A stretch of DNA of 64,000 bases from Pelobates cultripes. Its lineage: Eukaryota; Chordata; Amphibia; Anura; Pelobatidae. The stretch spans positions 95,827,192-95,891,191 of the forward strand of contig OW240921.1 in NCBI GenBank assembly GCA_933207985.1. The letters are read 5' to 3'. The notes below the pieces were generated by a model. That model ran no database searches, was not told the DNA's origin, and saw nothing but the letters and a program-made list of their open reading frames with translations. The translations under genes and the position numbers were made by a program. This document shows, one piece after another, positions 11,079 through 23,221 of the stretch. How positions within the stretch are numbered: the first letter of the stretch is position 1; the number at the start of each line of letters is the position of its first letter.

Positions 11079-12194
11079 AGCTTACCTTTATCCTGCACCA
11101 AAACAGCTGGTCTTCTAAACCCTATTTACCCATGTTAATGTGAGCATATGCGCAGATACCATGTATGCTACTGAACAAATGCATCTCATTGAGAATCATT
11201 GAATCAGTTCACTGCTGTTTAGTGTTTTGGTCTGTATGAGGCCCATGCAGCATTAATCACCATAGTGATAAGGACAGGTTTTACACTTGCGAGTGCTCAC
11301 TCCTGAGTCCAAGTCAGCATGCCATGTAATGGGTATATATCCCCTGTTCCAGGACTGTCCTGACTCACTAAAAATGAATGTTGTGAGGAACTGACAAAAG
11401 AGAGAATAGCATATCTTTAGATCAAATTTGTTGAGCTCAAAAACTGCTTATATGGATATATAAGCTTCTCTGTGAGAAATATAGGGGCCTTAAGCCCCCT
11501 CACTCAAGGCTTTGGGAGGTAGCACCAGCCCTGTGTCTCACATGAAAAGTGCTGCCCCACAAGCTACGCTACTGACTTCCTGTTACTTTATACTCTGGGG
11601 GGAAAAAAAAATATATGTATATTTATGTAAATGAAACCAAGAGGGCTGCACTTACCTGAACATGCATACATTATAGGGTGCTGCTGGGGCCAAAATATAC
11701 AACATACAAAATACAGACTCCAGCGCACTTGCTTATTCACGAAACGCTGATTTCAAATCTTACAGATTGTAATAGTTTTATTTAAAAACACCTCACCTAG
11801 GCAAAAAATAATGGGGTTTAGTTACATTAAATGATCATATATTGCATAAGCCTGCCACAACGTCAATTAACCCCATTCTTGGCAGGTCCTACTCTAGCAG
11901 CCTAATGTTTGCTCTGTATGTATGTATGTATACATATCTCAATCTCTACATAAAGAGAGAACTCAAGGGTCTTTGTAGAAAACAAAATGTTTATTTTTGT
12001 AGTCCTTCAAATGCTCTCTTTATGTGGATAGATACTATTTAGTCGGAGACAGCACGGTGGCAACTAAGACCAGAATTGTTGAGTGCGGGATCTGTGAAGA
12101 TATTATATATATATATATATACACAGTTCATAGGTTTTGCACTTTGCACTTTAGCTTCCCAGTCTTTCTGCCCAGTGCTCAGCTGCACAAGGTA
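11079..12194. other. Unassigned sequence with a dispersed repeat fragment
   Basis: No gene is seen. The stretch near 11640-11695 matches, in reverse orientation, 35370-35420 (shared words CAGCAGCACCCTAT and TGCATGTTCAG), so part of it is a dispersed repeat. A short (AT)n lies at 12101-12121. Confidence 0.35.
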
Positions 12195-12460
12195 TAAGAC
12201 AAAAGATAACTAGCCAGCACTCAAGGTCTTGTGAAAAAAAATAGTTCTTTTAATGGTATGAAGATCCCACAATCGGTCAACGTTTCTGTTCTTCATATAG
12301 AGCTTTCATCAGGTATCCAATACTATACTATACTATGTCCTGATGAAAGTTCTATATGAAGAACTGAAACGTTGACCGATTGTGGGATCTTTGTACAATT
12401 AAAATAACTATTTTTTTTTCACAAGACCTTGAGTGCTGGGCTGGCTACTTATCTTTTGGT
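12195..12460. mobile_element. Foldback element with about 120-bp arms
   Basis: The left arm begins AAGACAAAAGATAACTAGCC and the right arm ends GCTACTTATCTTTTGG, its near complement. The arms also share AAGATCCCACAATCGGTCAA with its complement and the GAAACGTTGACC motif. The centre is a short TACTATACTATACT loop near 12321. It is a typical palindromic MITE of unknown superfamily. Confidence 0.8.
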
Positions 12461-13234
12461 ATATATACATATATGCTTTGTTCTAAAATTTGCAATTTCC
12501 TTGGTCTAGTGAACAAACCTCTGAAAGGTTATCTACAATAGTAAAACATTAGCTAATTGCATAAGCAACTCTAAGGTCATGAGTTCCACAAAAATCCCCC
12601 GGTGTGATGTTGAATAAAGTAAATATTTTAATGTCTTGTTATGAGACAGTCGCTGGCTGAACAAAAGTCTGTTCAATGAGCTGGCTCCGGAACAAATTAG
12701 AAAAATATAGGTATTATGCACCTGATATTTAGGTAGATGTTTATATTTACATTAAATAGGAGAATGTGTACGGAACTGCTGCTGTCTACTTCCTGTTCGT
12801 GTACTTAATACTCAGAACCACATTTAAAGCCACAGTAGCCATTTAGCCAGAAGCCTAACCAACACAGATCTAAAACCAGTAAGTAGATTCACTAAATATT
12901 ACCTTGTGGTGACTTGACCAAGAACTTGCAATATTTGGTCCTATACAACCAAAATGCAGAAACAAAATCTCTAAGGTCAGACTAAATGGAGTTTTATTTT
13001 TCCTCTCAGCGTAGTTATTTTAGCTGTCATGGTATACACAATTTGCTTTACATTTTTATAGTAACTTAAATTCTATCTCTACATATTGCTAACAAATCTA
13101 TTAATTCAGAGAAAAATATATTTAAAAATAGAACATTTCCTACCTACAAATCAATTCTTTTGCAAATTAACTGACTGGTAGAGCTTAAAAACCTCCTCCG
13201 GGTGGATCTTCAGTTAATTTGAACCTGTCATGAT

Positions 13235-13670
13235 CGGTTTATAGTGCCAGGAAAACAAAGCCGGTTTCTACAGTGCCCCCCTCCTTCGCAACCCTCCTCC
13301 TGCATTGCTAAATGGGTTAAAACTCCTTCAGTAACTTACCTGAATCCAGCGCTGATGTCCCTCGGCGCTGAGTCAGGCTCTGCCAACGCTCCACCCCCAC
13401 AGGCGTCAGCCAGCGTGGGAGACCTAATGCCCATGCGTGGCAATGGCTGCGCTCGCAATATGATTGCCCCTCAGGGGCATTGATTAATGCTTTCCTATGG
13501 GGATACCGGTGGCGCTGGAAGTCCTCATGCATAGCGTGAGGACATCCAGTGTCATTTAGACAACCAAAAGTTGTCTAAGCACCCATAAGTCCCTCTAGTG
13601 GCTGTCTGGCAGACAGCCACTAGAGGTGGAGTTAACCCTGAGAGCTGATTATTGCAGTTTCTCAGTTTCT
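13235..13670 (-). mobile_element. T2-like MITE family A, truncated
   Basis: It begins TTTATAGTGCCAGGAAAACA and carries the GC-rich middle, the block CAGACAGCCACTAGAGG and part of the GCAGTTTCTCAG block, then stops without the TTAA end. The NRF1-like site has decayed to CCCATGCGTGGC near 13431. Confidence 0.7.
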
Positions 13671-13753
13671 CTTCTATGCAATTTAGTAAATAATCCTGTT
13701 GGGGAAAACCAATGCACATTTCTGCTTTTCTTCTGTTCTTAAAGGAACACTAT

Positions 13754-14697
13754 TGTAGCCCATTGATCAGCACAGCTAAGAGGAATAGGCCTTGACAGAG
13801 CCAGGAGGTAGGCATAGCAGCCACAGGAAGTTAGCGACAGCTAGCATGCTGGGTAGGGCAGAGCCAAAAGGGGAGTATTTATACCAGCCGTTATATGAAT
13901 TGGCCATTTTAACTGAACCTAAGCTTACCTGTCAGTTGTCCCTCCCACCCTCCCTGTATTTGGTTAGGTTAGTTGATTTCCTGTTTTTTTCACAGCGGCG
14001 GGGAATGGCCTGGTTAAATCGGAGGGTAGATGGAGGAGAAAGTGGGCATCCTGAGGTTTAGTGTGGATTGGGCAGTGTTGCATGTGGTTGGTAGGTTCGA
14101 GCCCATCGGTGGCTCCGAACCTGGGGGTGTGGTGGTGTCTTGATACACCCAACACTGGAACTGGTGGGTAGCGGTGTCTTGGTCCACCCCTACAATGGAT
14201 ATGGTGGGTAGCGGTGTCTTGGTACACCCCTACAATGGATATGGTGGGTAGTGGTGTCTTGGTACACCCCTACAATTGATATGGTGGGTAGCGGTGTCTT
14301 GGTACACCCCTACAATCGATATGGTGGGTAGCGGTGTCTTGGTACACCCCTACAATCGATATGGTGGGTAGCGGTGTCTCGGTACACCCCTACAATTTAA
14401 CCTGGTGGAAATGTGGTCATATTGGGTTGCCAGTTTCTGTATTAACATGTTATTTAGATTGTTATCTATTGTTATTATTGTGGGATCATTGCTAGGTGTA
14501 TGTTATGTATATGGGGGGATGTTAACTTTAATAAGATTTGTTGGCAATGACCCCATTTGTTATTCCTTAATTATTTTATTAATAATTTAATAAAGCTGTG
14601 GACTAATTATTTCCAACAGTTTAACCAGTGTCCGTGTTTTAATGGGGTTTGGGTAAGGTTAGCGCATATGTCGGCAAATCCGACTGTGCGCCTGTCA
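13754..14697 (+). mobile_element. Probable solo LTR of unknown family
   Basis: The insert begins TGTAGCC and ends CCTGTCA, giving the TG...CA ends of an LTR. Internally there is a TATA-like TATTTATA at about 13876, a tandem array, AATAAA at 14589-14594 and a GT-rich stretch after it. This is the order promoter, R, polyadenylation signal, U5. The inner words TGACAG (13793) and CTGTCA (14692-14697) are complementary. I could not find a clean 4-6 base target duplication, so the exact ends are uncertain and another kind of insertion is possible. Confidence 0.4.
14120..14400 (+). repeat. 40-bp tandem array inside the probable LTR
   Basis: Six units of exactly 40 bases start at 14161, 14201, 14241, 14281, 14321 and 14361, each beginning with TGGTGGGTAGCGGTGTCTTG or a close variant. 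A diverged seventh unit lies to the left. Units differ by one to three bases, so expansion was recent relative to the host element. Confidence 0.95.
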
Positions 14698-15230
14698 AGT
14701 TTTAGGAACAAAAACATGTATTCCTAATGCTATAGTGTCCTACTTACTATGGAGATATCTGGGTCCCACTATGAGAAGTAAAAAACAAACAAAACAAAAA
14801 TAGCATTTTGCTTGCCTTTAGCACTCCCCGTGCCAATCTCTGGACTGCCACCCTGTCTCCTTGGCTGAGATCATCGAGACCAAATGCTTCTCTATACTGA
14901 AGCATTAGGAGGCTGGTACACCTGGGCTTATGAAACGCACTCTATGAAGTGCATTTGTTTGAAAACCGAGTCTGTCTCAATTCTCACAGGTGAAGCACCT
15001 GTAGTTGCTTTCAGGAAAGAGTCACTAGACGTGTATTTACCCTGCAGTGAAAACATGGCTATTCATGCAAAACTGAGAGGCTTTACACTGCAGGGTTAAA
15101 ACGACAGGGGCACTGCACCCAGACTACTTCATTGTGATGAAATGGTCTAGGTGCTTTTAGTGTTCCTCTAACTTAACAAAGTATTATATCATATCCAGGT
15201 TCAAAGCGGTATGGGTAAATGTTCTGTGGT

Positions 15231-15630
15231 TTAAAGTGACTGTCACCTTCAGGGGTCTTTGCATATCTGCACTAATGGTGACATTGTTACTTGGGGAATG
15301 GCAGCCCAGTGGTGATGTGAAGGTGAGTTATATGTGTGATGTGGTTCCCCCACTGGCGCCGCCATCTTTGTGTTTCAGCTGGGTGGTTCGTCACCCAGTG
15401 CTGTACGCTCCATAGATATTGTTTTGCGATGAGTGAGACATTGCCTTATAAGTGACAAAACTTGACTGAGGTATCTCCACGTCTTGTCCAGTTAGAGAGA
15501 TTTACCATAGGAAATAGAAGTTGTATGGTATGTTTTGACTGCATTTGAATTTCAATGAAATTCCAACACAGTTTTCATGAGCATTTAACAAAAATTTTAT
15601 CTTAATGAAATGCTCAATTGAAGGGGTGGG
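15231..15630 (+). mobile_element. T2-like MITE, another family (partial)
   Basis: It starts with TTAAAGTGACTGTCACCTT. The internal text (ATTCCAACACAGTTTTCATG and nearby) resembles the stretch at 30.4 kb and the one after 6.83 kb. The right end is not defined. Confidence 0.4.
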
Positions 15631-15639
15631 GGGCGAGGG

Positions 15640-18047
15640 AGGGAGGATGGAATGTAGATGCTAGCTGGTTGTAGTCACCAAAAAATACAACATACTTTGA
15701 GTAGTAAAATATAGGTCAGAACAGCTGAAATGAAATCTATGATTTTTTTTGTTTGTTTTTGCTTTGGCCTACATTTTGAAACTCTGTTTACTACGGCTCA
15801 ATCTGTAGTGAATAAACCACAATAATGGCACAAACTAAACCTCAATAGTCAACAGGGCACTCCTCGATGGTGACGATTTACAACTTTAGATTTTTAGCAC
15901 GCTCCACAACCTAGCATCCCCCTCCATTTTAAAACCATCAGCACTTTGGTTTCACATTGTCAGTGAGAGAAACATAAACTGTTTATCTGATATACTATGG
16001 AATGTATAGCTAGTGTATAAAATAAGAATAAAACACCAATTTCTCCATAGGCCAAAATGTTTTTATATACAGGAACAAATATATAATTTACTATTACAAT
16101 ATATCTTTTTTTGGTTTATTATCAATCTTTCTTTTATTGAAGCATACGAAATGGGATACAAAATAAAGAGAGGGAAACGTATAAACGGTTTACTATTACA
16201 ATATTTTTATTCATACATTTTGGGCAGAGATTTTGAGGATTTAATATCGGATGTATTAGTAATTGTCTAGTATTTTTGTCCAACAATCCTTAAGAAATAG
16301 TGATTACATTTTTACAGAACTAAAATAATTAGGGCAGCGTAAAACCTTAAGACATTTTTAGATGCTTTTTTTTTGGGTCAGATATTTACAGAGAATCTGA
16401 ATCTATACATGCTAATGCAGATTCTCAAACGTCCAGCACAAGGTCTAAGATATATCTATATTTGGGTATCATATCACATACAGTAAATAAAGTTGAATAT
16501 ATTTAACACACATTTTGCCTGATACCTGCTTCAAAACCCATTCTAATCACGTAAAGCGCTATTGCACTGGCACTTGAATATTGAGCCTTTCAGACTCCTG
16601 CACTATGTTATTGGAGTTGACATCAAATACTGTCACTCTGTCTTTGGAAGAAGGTGAATGTTCCCTTAAAGTGGCATTGTCCCTTGTGGGTGTTTTGCAT
16701 TCTGCTTGCAAAGACTTTCTAAGGTAACATGTCTGTTTGTATGGAAATTAAATATATTAGTTTTTCCTCCTGTTTATTCCCTGCAGGAGAGATTTAGAAA
16801 ATAAGTTTCATAATGTTAATGTGCATGCGCAAGTTTAAAATGTGTGACCATTGTTAGTGGTGAACAATCAAAGCCATACGATTTTTCATCAAGGTCACTA
16901 TATTTTCCTGCACATTTTAGGATCCAGCCTCGATGGATTATTTAATTTAATGTATTATTTTTTTTGTACATCTGCATCTTATGTAGCTACAGCAAGCTGA
17001 AGCTATCTAAGTAGTAGTATGAAAAGTCTCAGAGAATCGAGTTTTAAAAGGTGTCAGCATTTTATTTTATTCACTGGTCGTTATTGACCACTGAGAAAAG
17101 TGATCTTCGAATCTTCGAAACAGATCGGTTACATCTATATAATATTAGCGTTTACACCTATAGCATATATCTGGCACAGAATGTGCTTGAAGCGTTGTGT
17201 GATCTCCACTAGAAACTGTTACAGTTACTCTTGTCAACAAGGGATTAGTTTGTATATCTTAGTATTTGCATCCTCTACAGAATGCAAATACAGCGTCCAA
17301 TGTCTGCTACATTATGGTGGTTGTAAATATCCGTATGGAAATGAGAGATACTCTCTCTCTTAGTTCCCACTTGTGTTTGCAATATTAGTTTGTAAAACAG
17401 GCGCCGTGTGTGCTGACGTTCGTTTTTAAAACATCTGAAACAAGATTGGCCAGTTCCACCTTGTTCTCTATCACAGATACCCATTATTTTTGCTGATGGG
17501 CCGGACATGAAAAATACTGCTCTGCAGCAGCCAGAATTATAAGCTGTCAGAGCTAAATCAATGAATTAATCAAGGCAGGATCTTATAGGATCTATTCATG
17601 ATGTATTGATATCCAGGTGCATGTGAATGTCTTTGAAGACAGCACTTTTCATGTCCTGTTCATCAGAATGAATAAGACAGGTGTGTCCATGAAATCACTA
17701 AACTTCAAATTGTAGGGAATTAAAACCTAAATTGAAAATGTAAGCTAATGAAGCCAAGCTATGACCATAGCTGAATTTTTTTATTTTTTTTTATTTTTTT
17801 TACAGATAAACTATCTTTGCCTAAATTTTGTAATTAGGATTTTAGTTCACTCCAATTTTTAGATTAGTCAATAAATTCAAACATGGATCTCTCTACCCTA
17901 ATAGAGAATGGCATAAGAATATAGATTATATGTTGTTGTATGTTTAGGATCTTTGAAAATACAGATGGTATATTCAGCCATCTTCATTCGTGATAATTCC
18001 GTTGCAAATTTCAATTCATTTCTGAAAAATATAAACTTTTTGCTTCT
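15640..18047. other. Unassigned AT-rich sequence
   Basis: No gene is recognised. A T-rich piece at 16105-16260 (ATCAATCTTTCTTTTATTGA) looks like a minus-strand LINE 3' end. TTAAAGTGGCATTGTCCC at 16667 resembles a T2-type terminus. Both are weak. Confidence 0.3.
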
Positions 18048-18188
18048 TTAACCCCTTAAGGACCAAACTTCTGGAATAGAAGGGAATCATGACATGTCAC
18101 ACGTGTCATGTGTCCTTAAAAGAAACATGACATGTGTGACATGTCATGATTCCATTTTATTCCAGATGTTTGGTCCTTAAGGGGTTAA
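18048..18188. mobile_element. Near-perfect palindromic MITE (TTAACCCCTTAAGGAC ends)
   Basis: Arms of about 63 bases with few mismatches are separated by a loop of about 14 bases. The ends are TTAACCCCTTAAGGACC and its complement. A 71-bp deletion derivative with the same ends lies at 25881-25951. Confidence 0.9.
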
Positions 18189-18640
18189 AGGGACACTAAA
18201 GTCACCAAAACAACTTTAGCAACTATTAGCTTAATAAATCACTTTGTTTATGCAGCCCTCGTCACACCTCCCTGCATTTGACTTAAACAGCCTTCCTAAA
18301 CACCTAATGTAAAGAGTTCTCTAATGTTTATACCTTTATTGAAAATTCTATTTAAATTTGAATGTCTTAACTCCTGCTCTGTTAATAGCTTGCTAGACCC
18401 TGCAGGAGCAGTATGTGATTACAGTTACATTTACAGAGCAGGAGATAAAAACTTTTAAAGTAAGCTACAGCTGATTTGAAAGTGAAACCATTTTGTTTTC
18501 ATGCGGGCTGTGTAAGTCACAGCCAGGGGAGGTGTGGCTAGGGCTGCATAAACAGAAACAATAGTGATTTAACTCCTAAATGGCAGTGAATTAAACAGTG
18601 AAGCTTCACAAGGCATGATCTTTTTGTATAAGTATATGGA
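18185..18640 (+). mobile_element. T2-like MITE family C
   Basis: It starts TTAAAGGGACACTAAAGTCACC directly at the TTAA that ends the preceding palindrome. It contains the family blocks AGTCACAGCCAGGGGAGGTG and TGATTTAACTCCTAAATGGC. The 3' terminus is lost. Confidence 0.7.
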
Positions 18641-18681
18641 GAAGACTGTCAGGCTTCTGACTGTTCCAGAACCTCCTAATC

Positions 18682-19161
18682 TTAGAGGGACACTCAACTC
18701 AACAACCAAATATGAAAAAAAATACAAAATGTTATTTAGTAGATATACCCTTCACATAAACAAATAATGCAATTAATTATACTTTTATTTTCCATTGTGG
18801 GAATGTATAGCGAAAGACAACTAGCAAAAGCTGCCGATCTCATGTCTGCAGCCTTTGTAAACCCAGACTTTCTTTGGCTGTCCAATCGCAGACTTCCCAA
18901 TGCAGCTCAATGAGAAGGTAAGTGCTCTGGATAATTGCTTCCCTTTTGAGTTTAGCTCCATTGAGCTAACCAACCAGGAAGTAGCAGGACTGGTTGTCTA
19001 ATTAACAGCCAAGGGGTGTAACAAGCTTAATTTATAAAACTGGTAATTTCTATTGAAATTTGCACATTTTGTAAAATGAGAAAAAAAGAGGACACAATTT
19101 TCAGATATATAAAGTACTACAGCAAGCTGAAATATTTTAGGGGTCTATACTGTCTGTTTAA
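18682..19161 (+). mobile_element. T2-like MITE family B
   Basis: It starts TTAGAGGGACACTCAACTCA and ends at TTAA (19158-19161). It shares long internal blocks with the copy at 45.8-48.3 kb, for example GGCTGTCCAATC, AATGCAGCTCA and the GCACATTTTGTAAAAT region. Confidence 0.75.
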
Positions 19162-19251
19162 TTGTTTCTCCAAAAATAGAATCTATCCACAGACAGAACA
19201 TTATATTGCTAATCATGAGTTTAGGGAATAACCCTGGTATTTTGTTATTAA

Positions 19252-19340
19252 TTAAAAGAACACTCTGAGCACCATAACGACTACAGCACCTAGAAGGGGT
19301 TGTGTTGCCAGGAGTGCCCTAGTGCCGTCCCAATTTAAGA
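19252..19340 (+). mobile_element. T2-like MITE 5' fragment
   Basis: TTAAAAGAACACTCTGAGCACC resembles the T2-type terminus and subterminal GCACC block. There is no matching 3' end. Confidence 0.35.
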
Positions 19341-19451
19341 AGTCAAAACTCTTGCTAAGGTGTAACATTTTAGCAGAGATTCACCAGTGCCACTCCCTGC
19401 CTTCTCACAATCAAAGATCTATTCACTAATGCTCTCAGTCAATGAGCTAAC

Positions 19452-19710
19452 CAGAGGTGTAACTATAAACCACGGGGCCCCGGGGCGAAAATTGCCCTGG
19501 CCCCCCCCTCCATACGTCTACCCCCGCCACTCCCCCATAGTCTACCCTCCCTCTCCAATACGTTGCTCCCCCACACATGCAGACACACACATAGACACAC
19601 ACACACATGCATACAAACACACACATATATATACAGACACACATACATACAAACACACACATACACACAGACAGACATACAGACACACATGCATACATAC
19701 ATACACACAG

Positions 19711-19747
<37 letters not shown>

Positions 19748-20279
19748 TACAAACACAGACAGACACAAACACATACAGACACACATACAGAGATACTTTC
19801 AAACAGACACACATACAAACAAACACACACATATACAAAATATTTTAGTCACCCTGTTTCCTACCTTTTAGATGCAGGAGGGTGACTTCCCTGGGGTCCA
19901 GTGGTGGCTCAGCCTGATGGGAGTCAGAGTTCTCCTTCCTTTTTCCCAAGCGGCTCCTGTTGGTTGCTGGGAGGAAGTGACCAGGGCTGTCACTTCCTCC
20001 TAGCCTCTGACCTCATCAAAGGGGCCTGGTCGCGCTGTTAAAGCGCCGCAGCACTGACCGGGCCCCCTGGAAATCCATAGCCATTGGGTGACCCTAACAG
20101 CATGAGCCACCCGATGGGCCTCTTAAAGTGTGGCCCTGGCGGTTATACCGCGCCGTCGAGGGCTGCAACATATGGCGGCGGGCACCACAGTCGCATGGGT
20201 CCGCAGGGTGGCCGGGCCCCCTGAAGTGACAGTCCCGATTGCAGCTGCGACCCCTGCGACTATGGTAATTCCACCACTG
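19452..20279. mobile_element. Non-autonomous hAT element with CA-rich core
   Basis: The termini are CAGAGGTGTAACTATAAACC and the complement of CAGTGGTGGAATTACCATAG. They are flanked by GAGCTAAC (19444-19451) and GAGCTAGC (20280-20287), an 8-bp target duplication with one mismatch, which is diagnostic of hAT. The interior holds a CA-rich tract (19573-19840) and a GC-rich 3' half with CCCTGGGGTCCAGTGGTG and GCGACCCCTGCGAC, both also found in the 3' part of the 59.8-62.8 kb element. No transposase frame is present. Confidence 0.85.
19573..19840 (+). repeat. CA-rich tract
   Basis: A mix of CACACA, CATACA and CAGACA steps inside the hAT element. It generates the spurious His/Thr-rich and Cys/Val-rich frames in all six directions. 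Confidence 0.95.
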
Positions 20280-20436
20280 GAGCTAGCGCTGCATGTCAAG
20301 GTTTAGCTCAGGTGGGCTGTCACTTCCACGTTTCCAGAAGCAGGAAGCAGTGTCCGGTGGTCCCCAGGTAAGCAAATTGATACTAATTACATTGGATGGT
20401 GCTGGGGAATATCTGGCACCATAAACACTGGCATAC

Positions 20437-20623
20437 TGCATGTATCTATATGTATATCCTATAAATATATATGTATTGTCGGCATGGTAATCCAATTTAA
20501 ATTATAAATTAAAATTATTATATTGCATTTACTAAAAATTATGTGATTTTTCTCTTTTTTTTTTTTTTTCCTCATTGGTTGGTTTGAACTTTTATTTCAG
20601 AATATGCCTGATCGCTCCACAGT
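20437..20623 (+). repeat. Direct duplication, copy 1
   Basis: About 185 bases are nearly identical to 22014-22197, differing by a few substitutions and small indels in the AT and pyrimidine runs. Both copies end with a poly-T/pyrimidine stretch, ATTTCAG and AATATGCCTGATCGC, which is a good splice-acceptor arrangement. The copies are 1.58 kb apart in the same orientation. Confidence 0.9.
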
Positions 20624-22013
20624 GGTGCCTGGAGTGTTCATTTAAATCAGAATGGAAAAACTGGGTTAACAATAGCTGATCTGGAAAACGTTTTAGCCTC
20701 AGTGTTTTCATTCATATTTAGTTCATGAAAATGCTGGGTTTAGTGAATAACACTATATGTCATAAAGCAGTTTTCCAGATTGCAAATGCTTATATCGGCA
20801 TAGGAATTCACCCCATTCCCCCCCGCCCCCCCATTTTTATTTTTAAATTGTGGTCATATGCTGCCCCTTAGAAAGCAAACCATACAGGCACATATAGTAC
20901 ACTAACCCTAGGGAGTTTGCGGTATATAGTGGTACAGCAACGCACTATTTTTGTTTGCGTGTTCCAAGTTTTTTGTTTATTCATTTTATACATAAGTATT
21001 TAGGAGTTCTGGGATTATCTAAATTTCTTGTAATATATTTAATCAACCTAAGACTCACTGCTTCAATGCATATATGTTCTGTTTATCCAAACAAGGCAGA
21101 GCAATTTTGACATATATTTTAGTTATTCCACTGAATTTATTTTTGTATTTCCTTGTTGAAATGTCAGTATTTCAAAAGCTATGTGGAAAAGATAACTAAC
21201 TCGCTTGAACTATGTTTTTGTGTTTTTCATCTTCCCATACTAAAACAATATGGCCACCCTCACTTGGCGGAATATCTGCCACTCTCATCATCTTGCCAAT
21301 AAGTAATCTGGGGGTGGGAGGGGAAGAGGGGGTACTCCATTAAATACATGACATTGTTTACATTAAGTACCCCCTCTCTTTCTTTTATATAAATGAACCC
21401 CTTACACTAAAGACCGCATTGATGGTAATTCTGTCACAGAAATGTATATTTAATTAACATTTACTTTATACTTTGTTTCCCAACGATATATAAATCTATT
21501 GTAGAGATATGATAGGTAGGAGAAACTTCACTCCTCTGTGTGATTTTATTGCCTGAGCAAATTAAAAGTAGATAAACTCATACCTTATCCCATATTTCCT
21601 AAGTTTGTACATTTATAGGTTGAAATGGTTATTTCAGGAAAGAAAGAAATGTGGGCCCCCCCAAGCCATGACCCCGTCCTTGTAAACCACAACATGGAAA
21701 GTTGGAGAATCACACCGTAACATAATGTCTCAAAAGAAAATCAGTGTGTCTCTATTTAACAGGAGAAGTTTGCCAAATATTACATGTGAATTTATAATAA
21801 CCACACTTCCTCTTTCAGTTATTTCTCGAAGCGTGCCAAAGCCAAAAAGATACACACAAAAAAACGAATATTGACATTCAGGCAAATCCTGCTGTTCAGG
21901 TATTGTTTAAGGGAATTACCCAAGAGGGAATTATATTTCCTTTAGGTCACAGTAAATAGCAGCCTAATTATATTTGTATTTTGTTAAAAAAAAAAAAAAA
22001 AAATGCACGCGTG

Positions 22014-22197
22014 TGCATGTATCTGTATGTATATCCTATAAATATATATGTATTGTTGGCATGGTAATCCAATTTAAATTAAAATTATTATATTGCATTT
22101 ACTAAAAATTATGTGATTTTTCTCTCTCTCTTTTTTTTTTTTTCCTCATTGGTTGGTTTGAACTTTTATTTCAGAATATGCCTGATCGCCCCACAGT
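22014..22197 (+). repeat. Direct duplication, copy 2
   Basis: Second copy of the block at 20437-20623. The sequence between the copies (20624-22013) has no recognised gene or element. Neither copy has TG...CA ends, so this is unlikely to be a pair of LTRs. Confidence 0.9.
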
Positions 22198-22347
22198 ACA
22201 CTGGCGTTTCCAGGGTGGGGGAAATGTACCAAAATGGCAGAATATTGAGCAGAGAGACTGTAGGTGTACAATCTATAAATGAACACTGCTTCATTAAGCT
22301 GAAGACAAATCACAAGTACAACACCACAGTGTAAATAGTGTAGTAGC

Positions 22348-22841
22348 TTAAAGGACCCCTATAGTGCCAGGAAAACATACTTGTTTTCCTGGGACTATAG
22401 TGCCCTGAGGGTGCCCCCACCCACAGGGTCCCCCTCCCGCCGGGCTGGATGGAGAGGAAGGAGTTAAACTTACCTCTTTCTCCAGCACCGGGCGGGGAGC
22501 TCTCCTCCTCCTCTCCTCCCACTTCTCCTCCTCTTCGGCTGAATGCGCATGCGCGGCAGTAGCTGCGCGCGCATTCAGCCAGTCCATAGGAAAGCATTCA
22601 CAATGCTTTCCTATGGATGCTGGCGTCTTCTCACTGTGATTTTCACAGTGAGAAACGCGGAAGTGCCTCTAGCGGCTGTCAATGAGAAAGCCACTAGAGG
22701 CTGGATTAACCCTAACATAAACATAGCAGTTTCTCTGAAACGGCTATGTTTATAGAAAAAAGGGTTAACCCTAGATGGATCTGGCACCCAGACCACCTCA
22801 TTAAGCTGAAGTGGTCTGGGTGCCTATAGTGGTCCTTTTAA
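22348..22841 (-). mobile_element. T2-like MITE family A, complete
   Basis: It is bounded by TTAA at 22348-22351 and 22838-22841, with ends AAAGGACCCCTATAGTGCC and TGCCTATAGTGGTCCTTTTAA. The GC-rich middle contains TGCGCATGCGC at 22544-22554. Confidence 0.85.
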
Positions 22842-23221
22842 GTATAAAATATACTTATCTCTAAATATTAAGCAGACAGTCTCCCAAGATCGTAACCCAT
22901 AAACGACCTTGTTGCAGAAAACGGATGGGATACGTCTGTACAGACTCTAAAACAAGGAACACAAAAAATATATAGTGTAACATAGTTATATGCAAATATT
23001 CATGCGCCACAATTGTATACACTCACAAGATGGAGACGTTTAGTGCGCTCAAGGGTGCCTCCCCTGATGTAGATGGGTGGCTTAATCTCCCACTTCCACT
23101 CCAATGGAATAGATGCAAAACAAGACTCCAGTAGGTATAAATTGAAAAACGTATCAGCAATTTTATTATAAAAAGGTGGACAATAACCACCAACTTGAAA
23201 TATAAAAATGAGGAATACAGT

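Larger units (their letters stand above)
13739..15176. mobile_element. T2-like MITE split by a probable LTR insertion
   Basis: The left stub is TTAAAGGAACACTAT (13739-13753). The element resumes near 14698 with a subterminal hairpin (TAGGAACAAAAACATGTATTCC) and ends near 15150-15176 with GGTCTAGGTGCTTTTAGTG and a decayed end. The intervening 944 bases are described separately. Pairing the two halves is inference from the shared subterminal structure of related copies. Confidence 0.5.

Noticed and set aside
14120..14400. Regular 40-bp repeats, superficially CRISPR-like
   Set aside because: The units are contiguous and nearly identical over their whole length with no unique spacers, in vertebrate DNA; it is an ordinary tandem array.
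19447..19885. Overlapping 90-150 codon frames rich in His/Thr or Cys/Val
   Set aside because: All six frames of a CA-rich tract stay open because CA/GT steps rarely make stops; there is no complexity, domain or start context.
20437..22197. Direct repeats considered as LTRs of a small retroelement
   Set aside because: No TG...CA ends, primer site or polypurine tract, and nothing retroviral between them.
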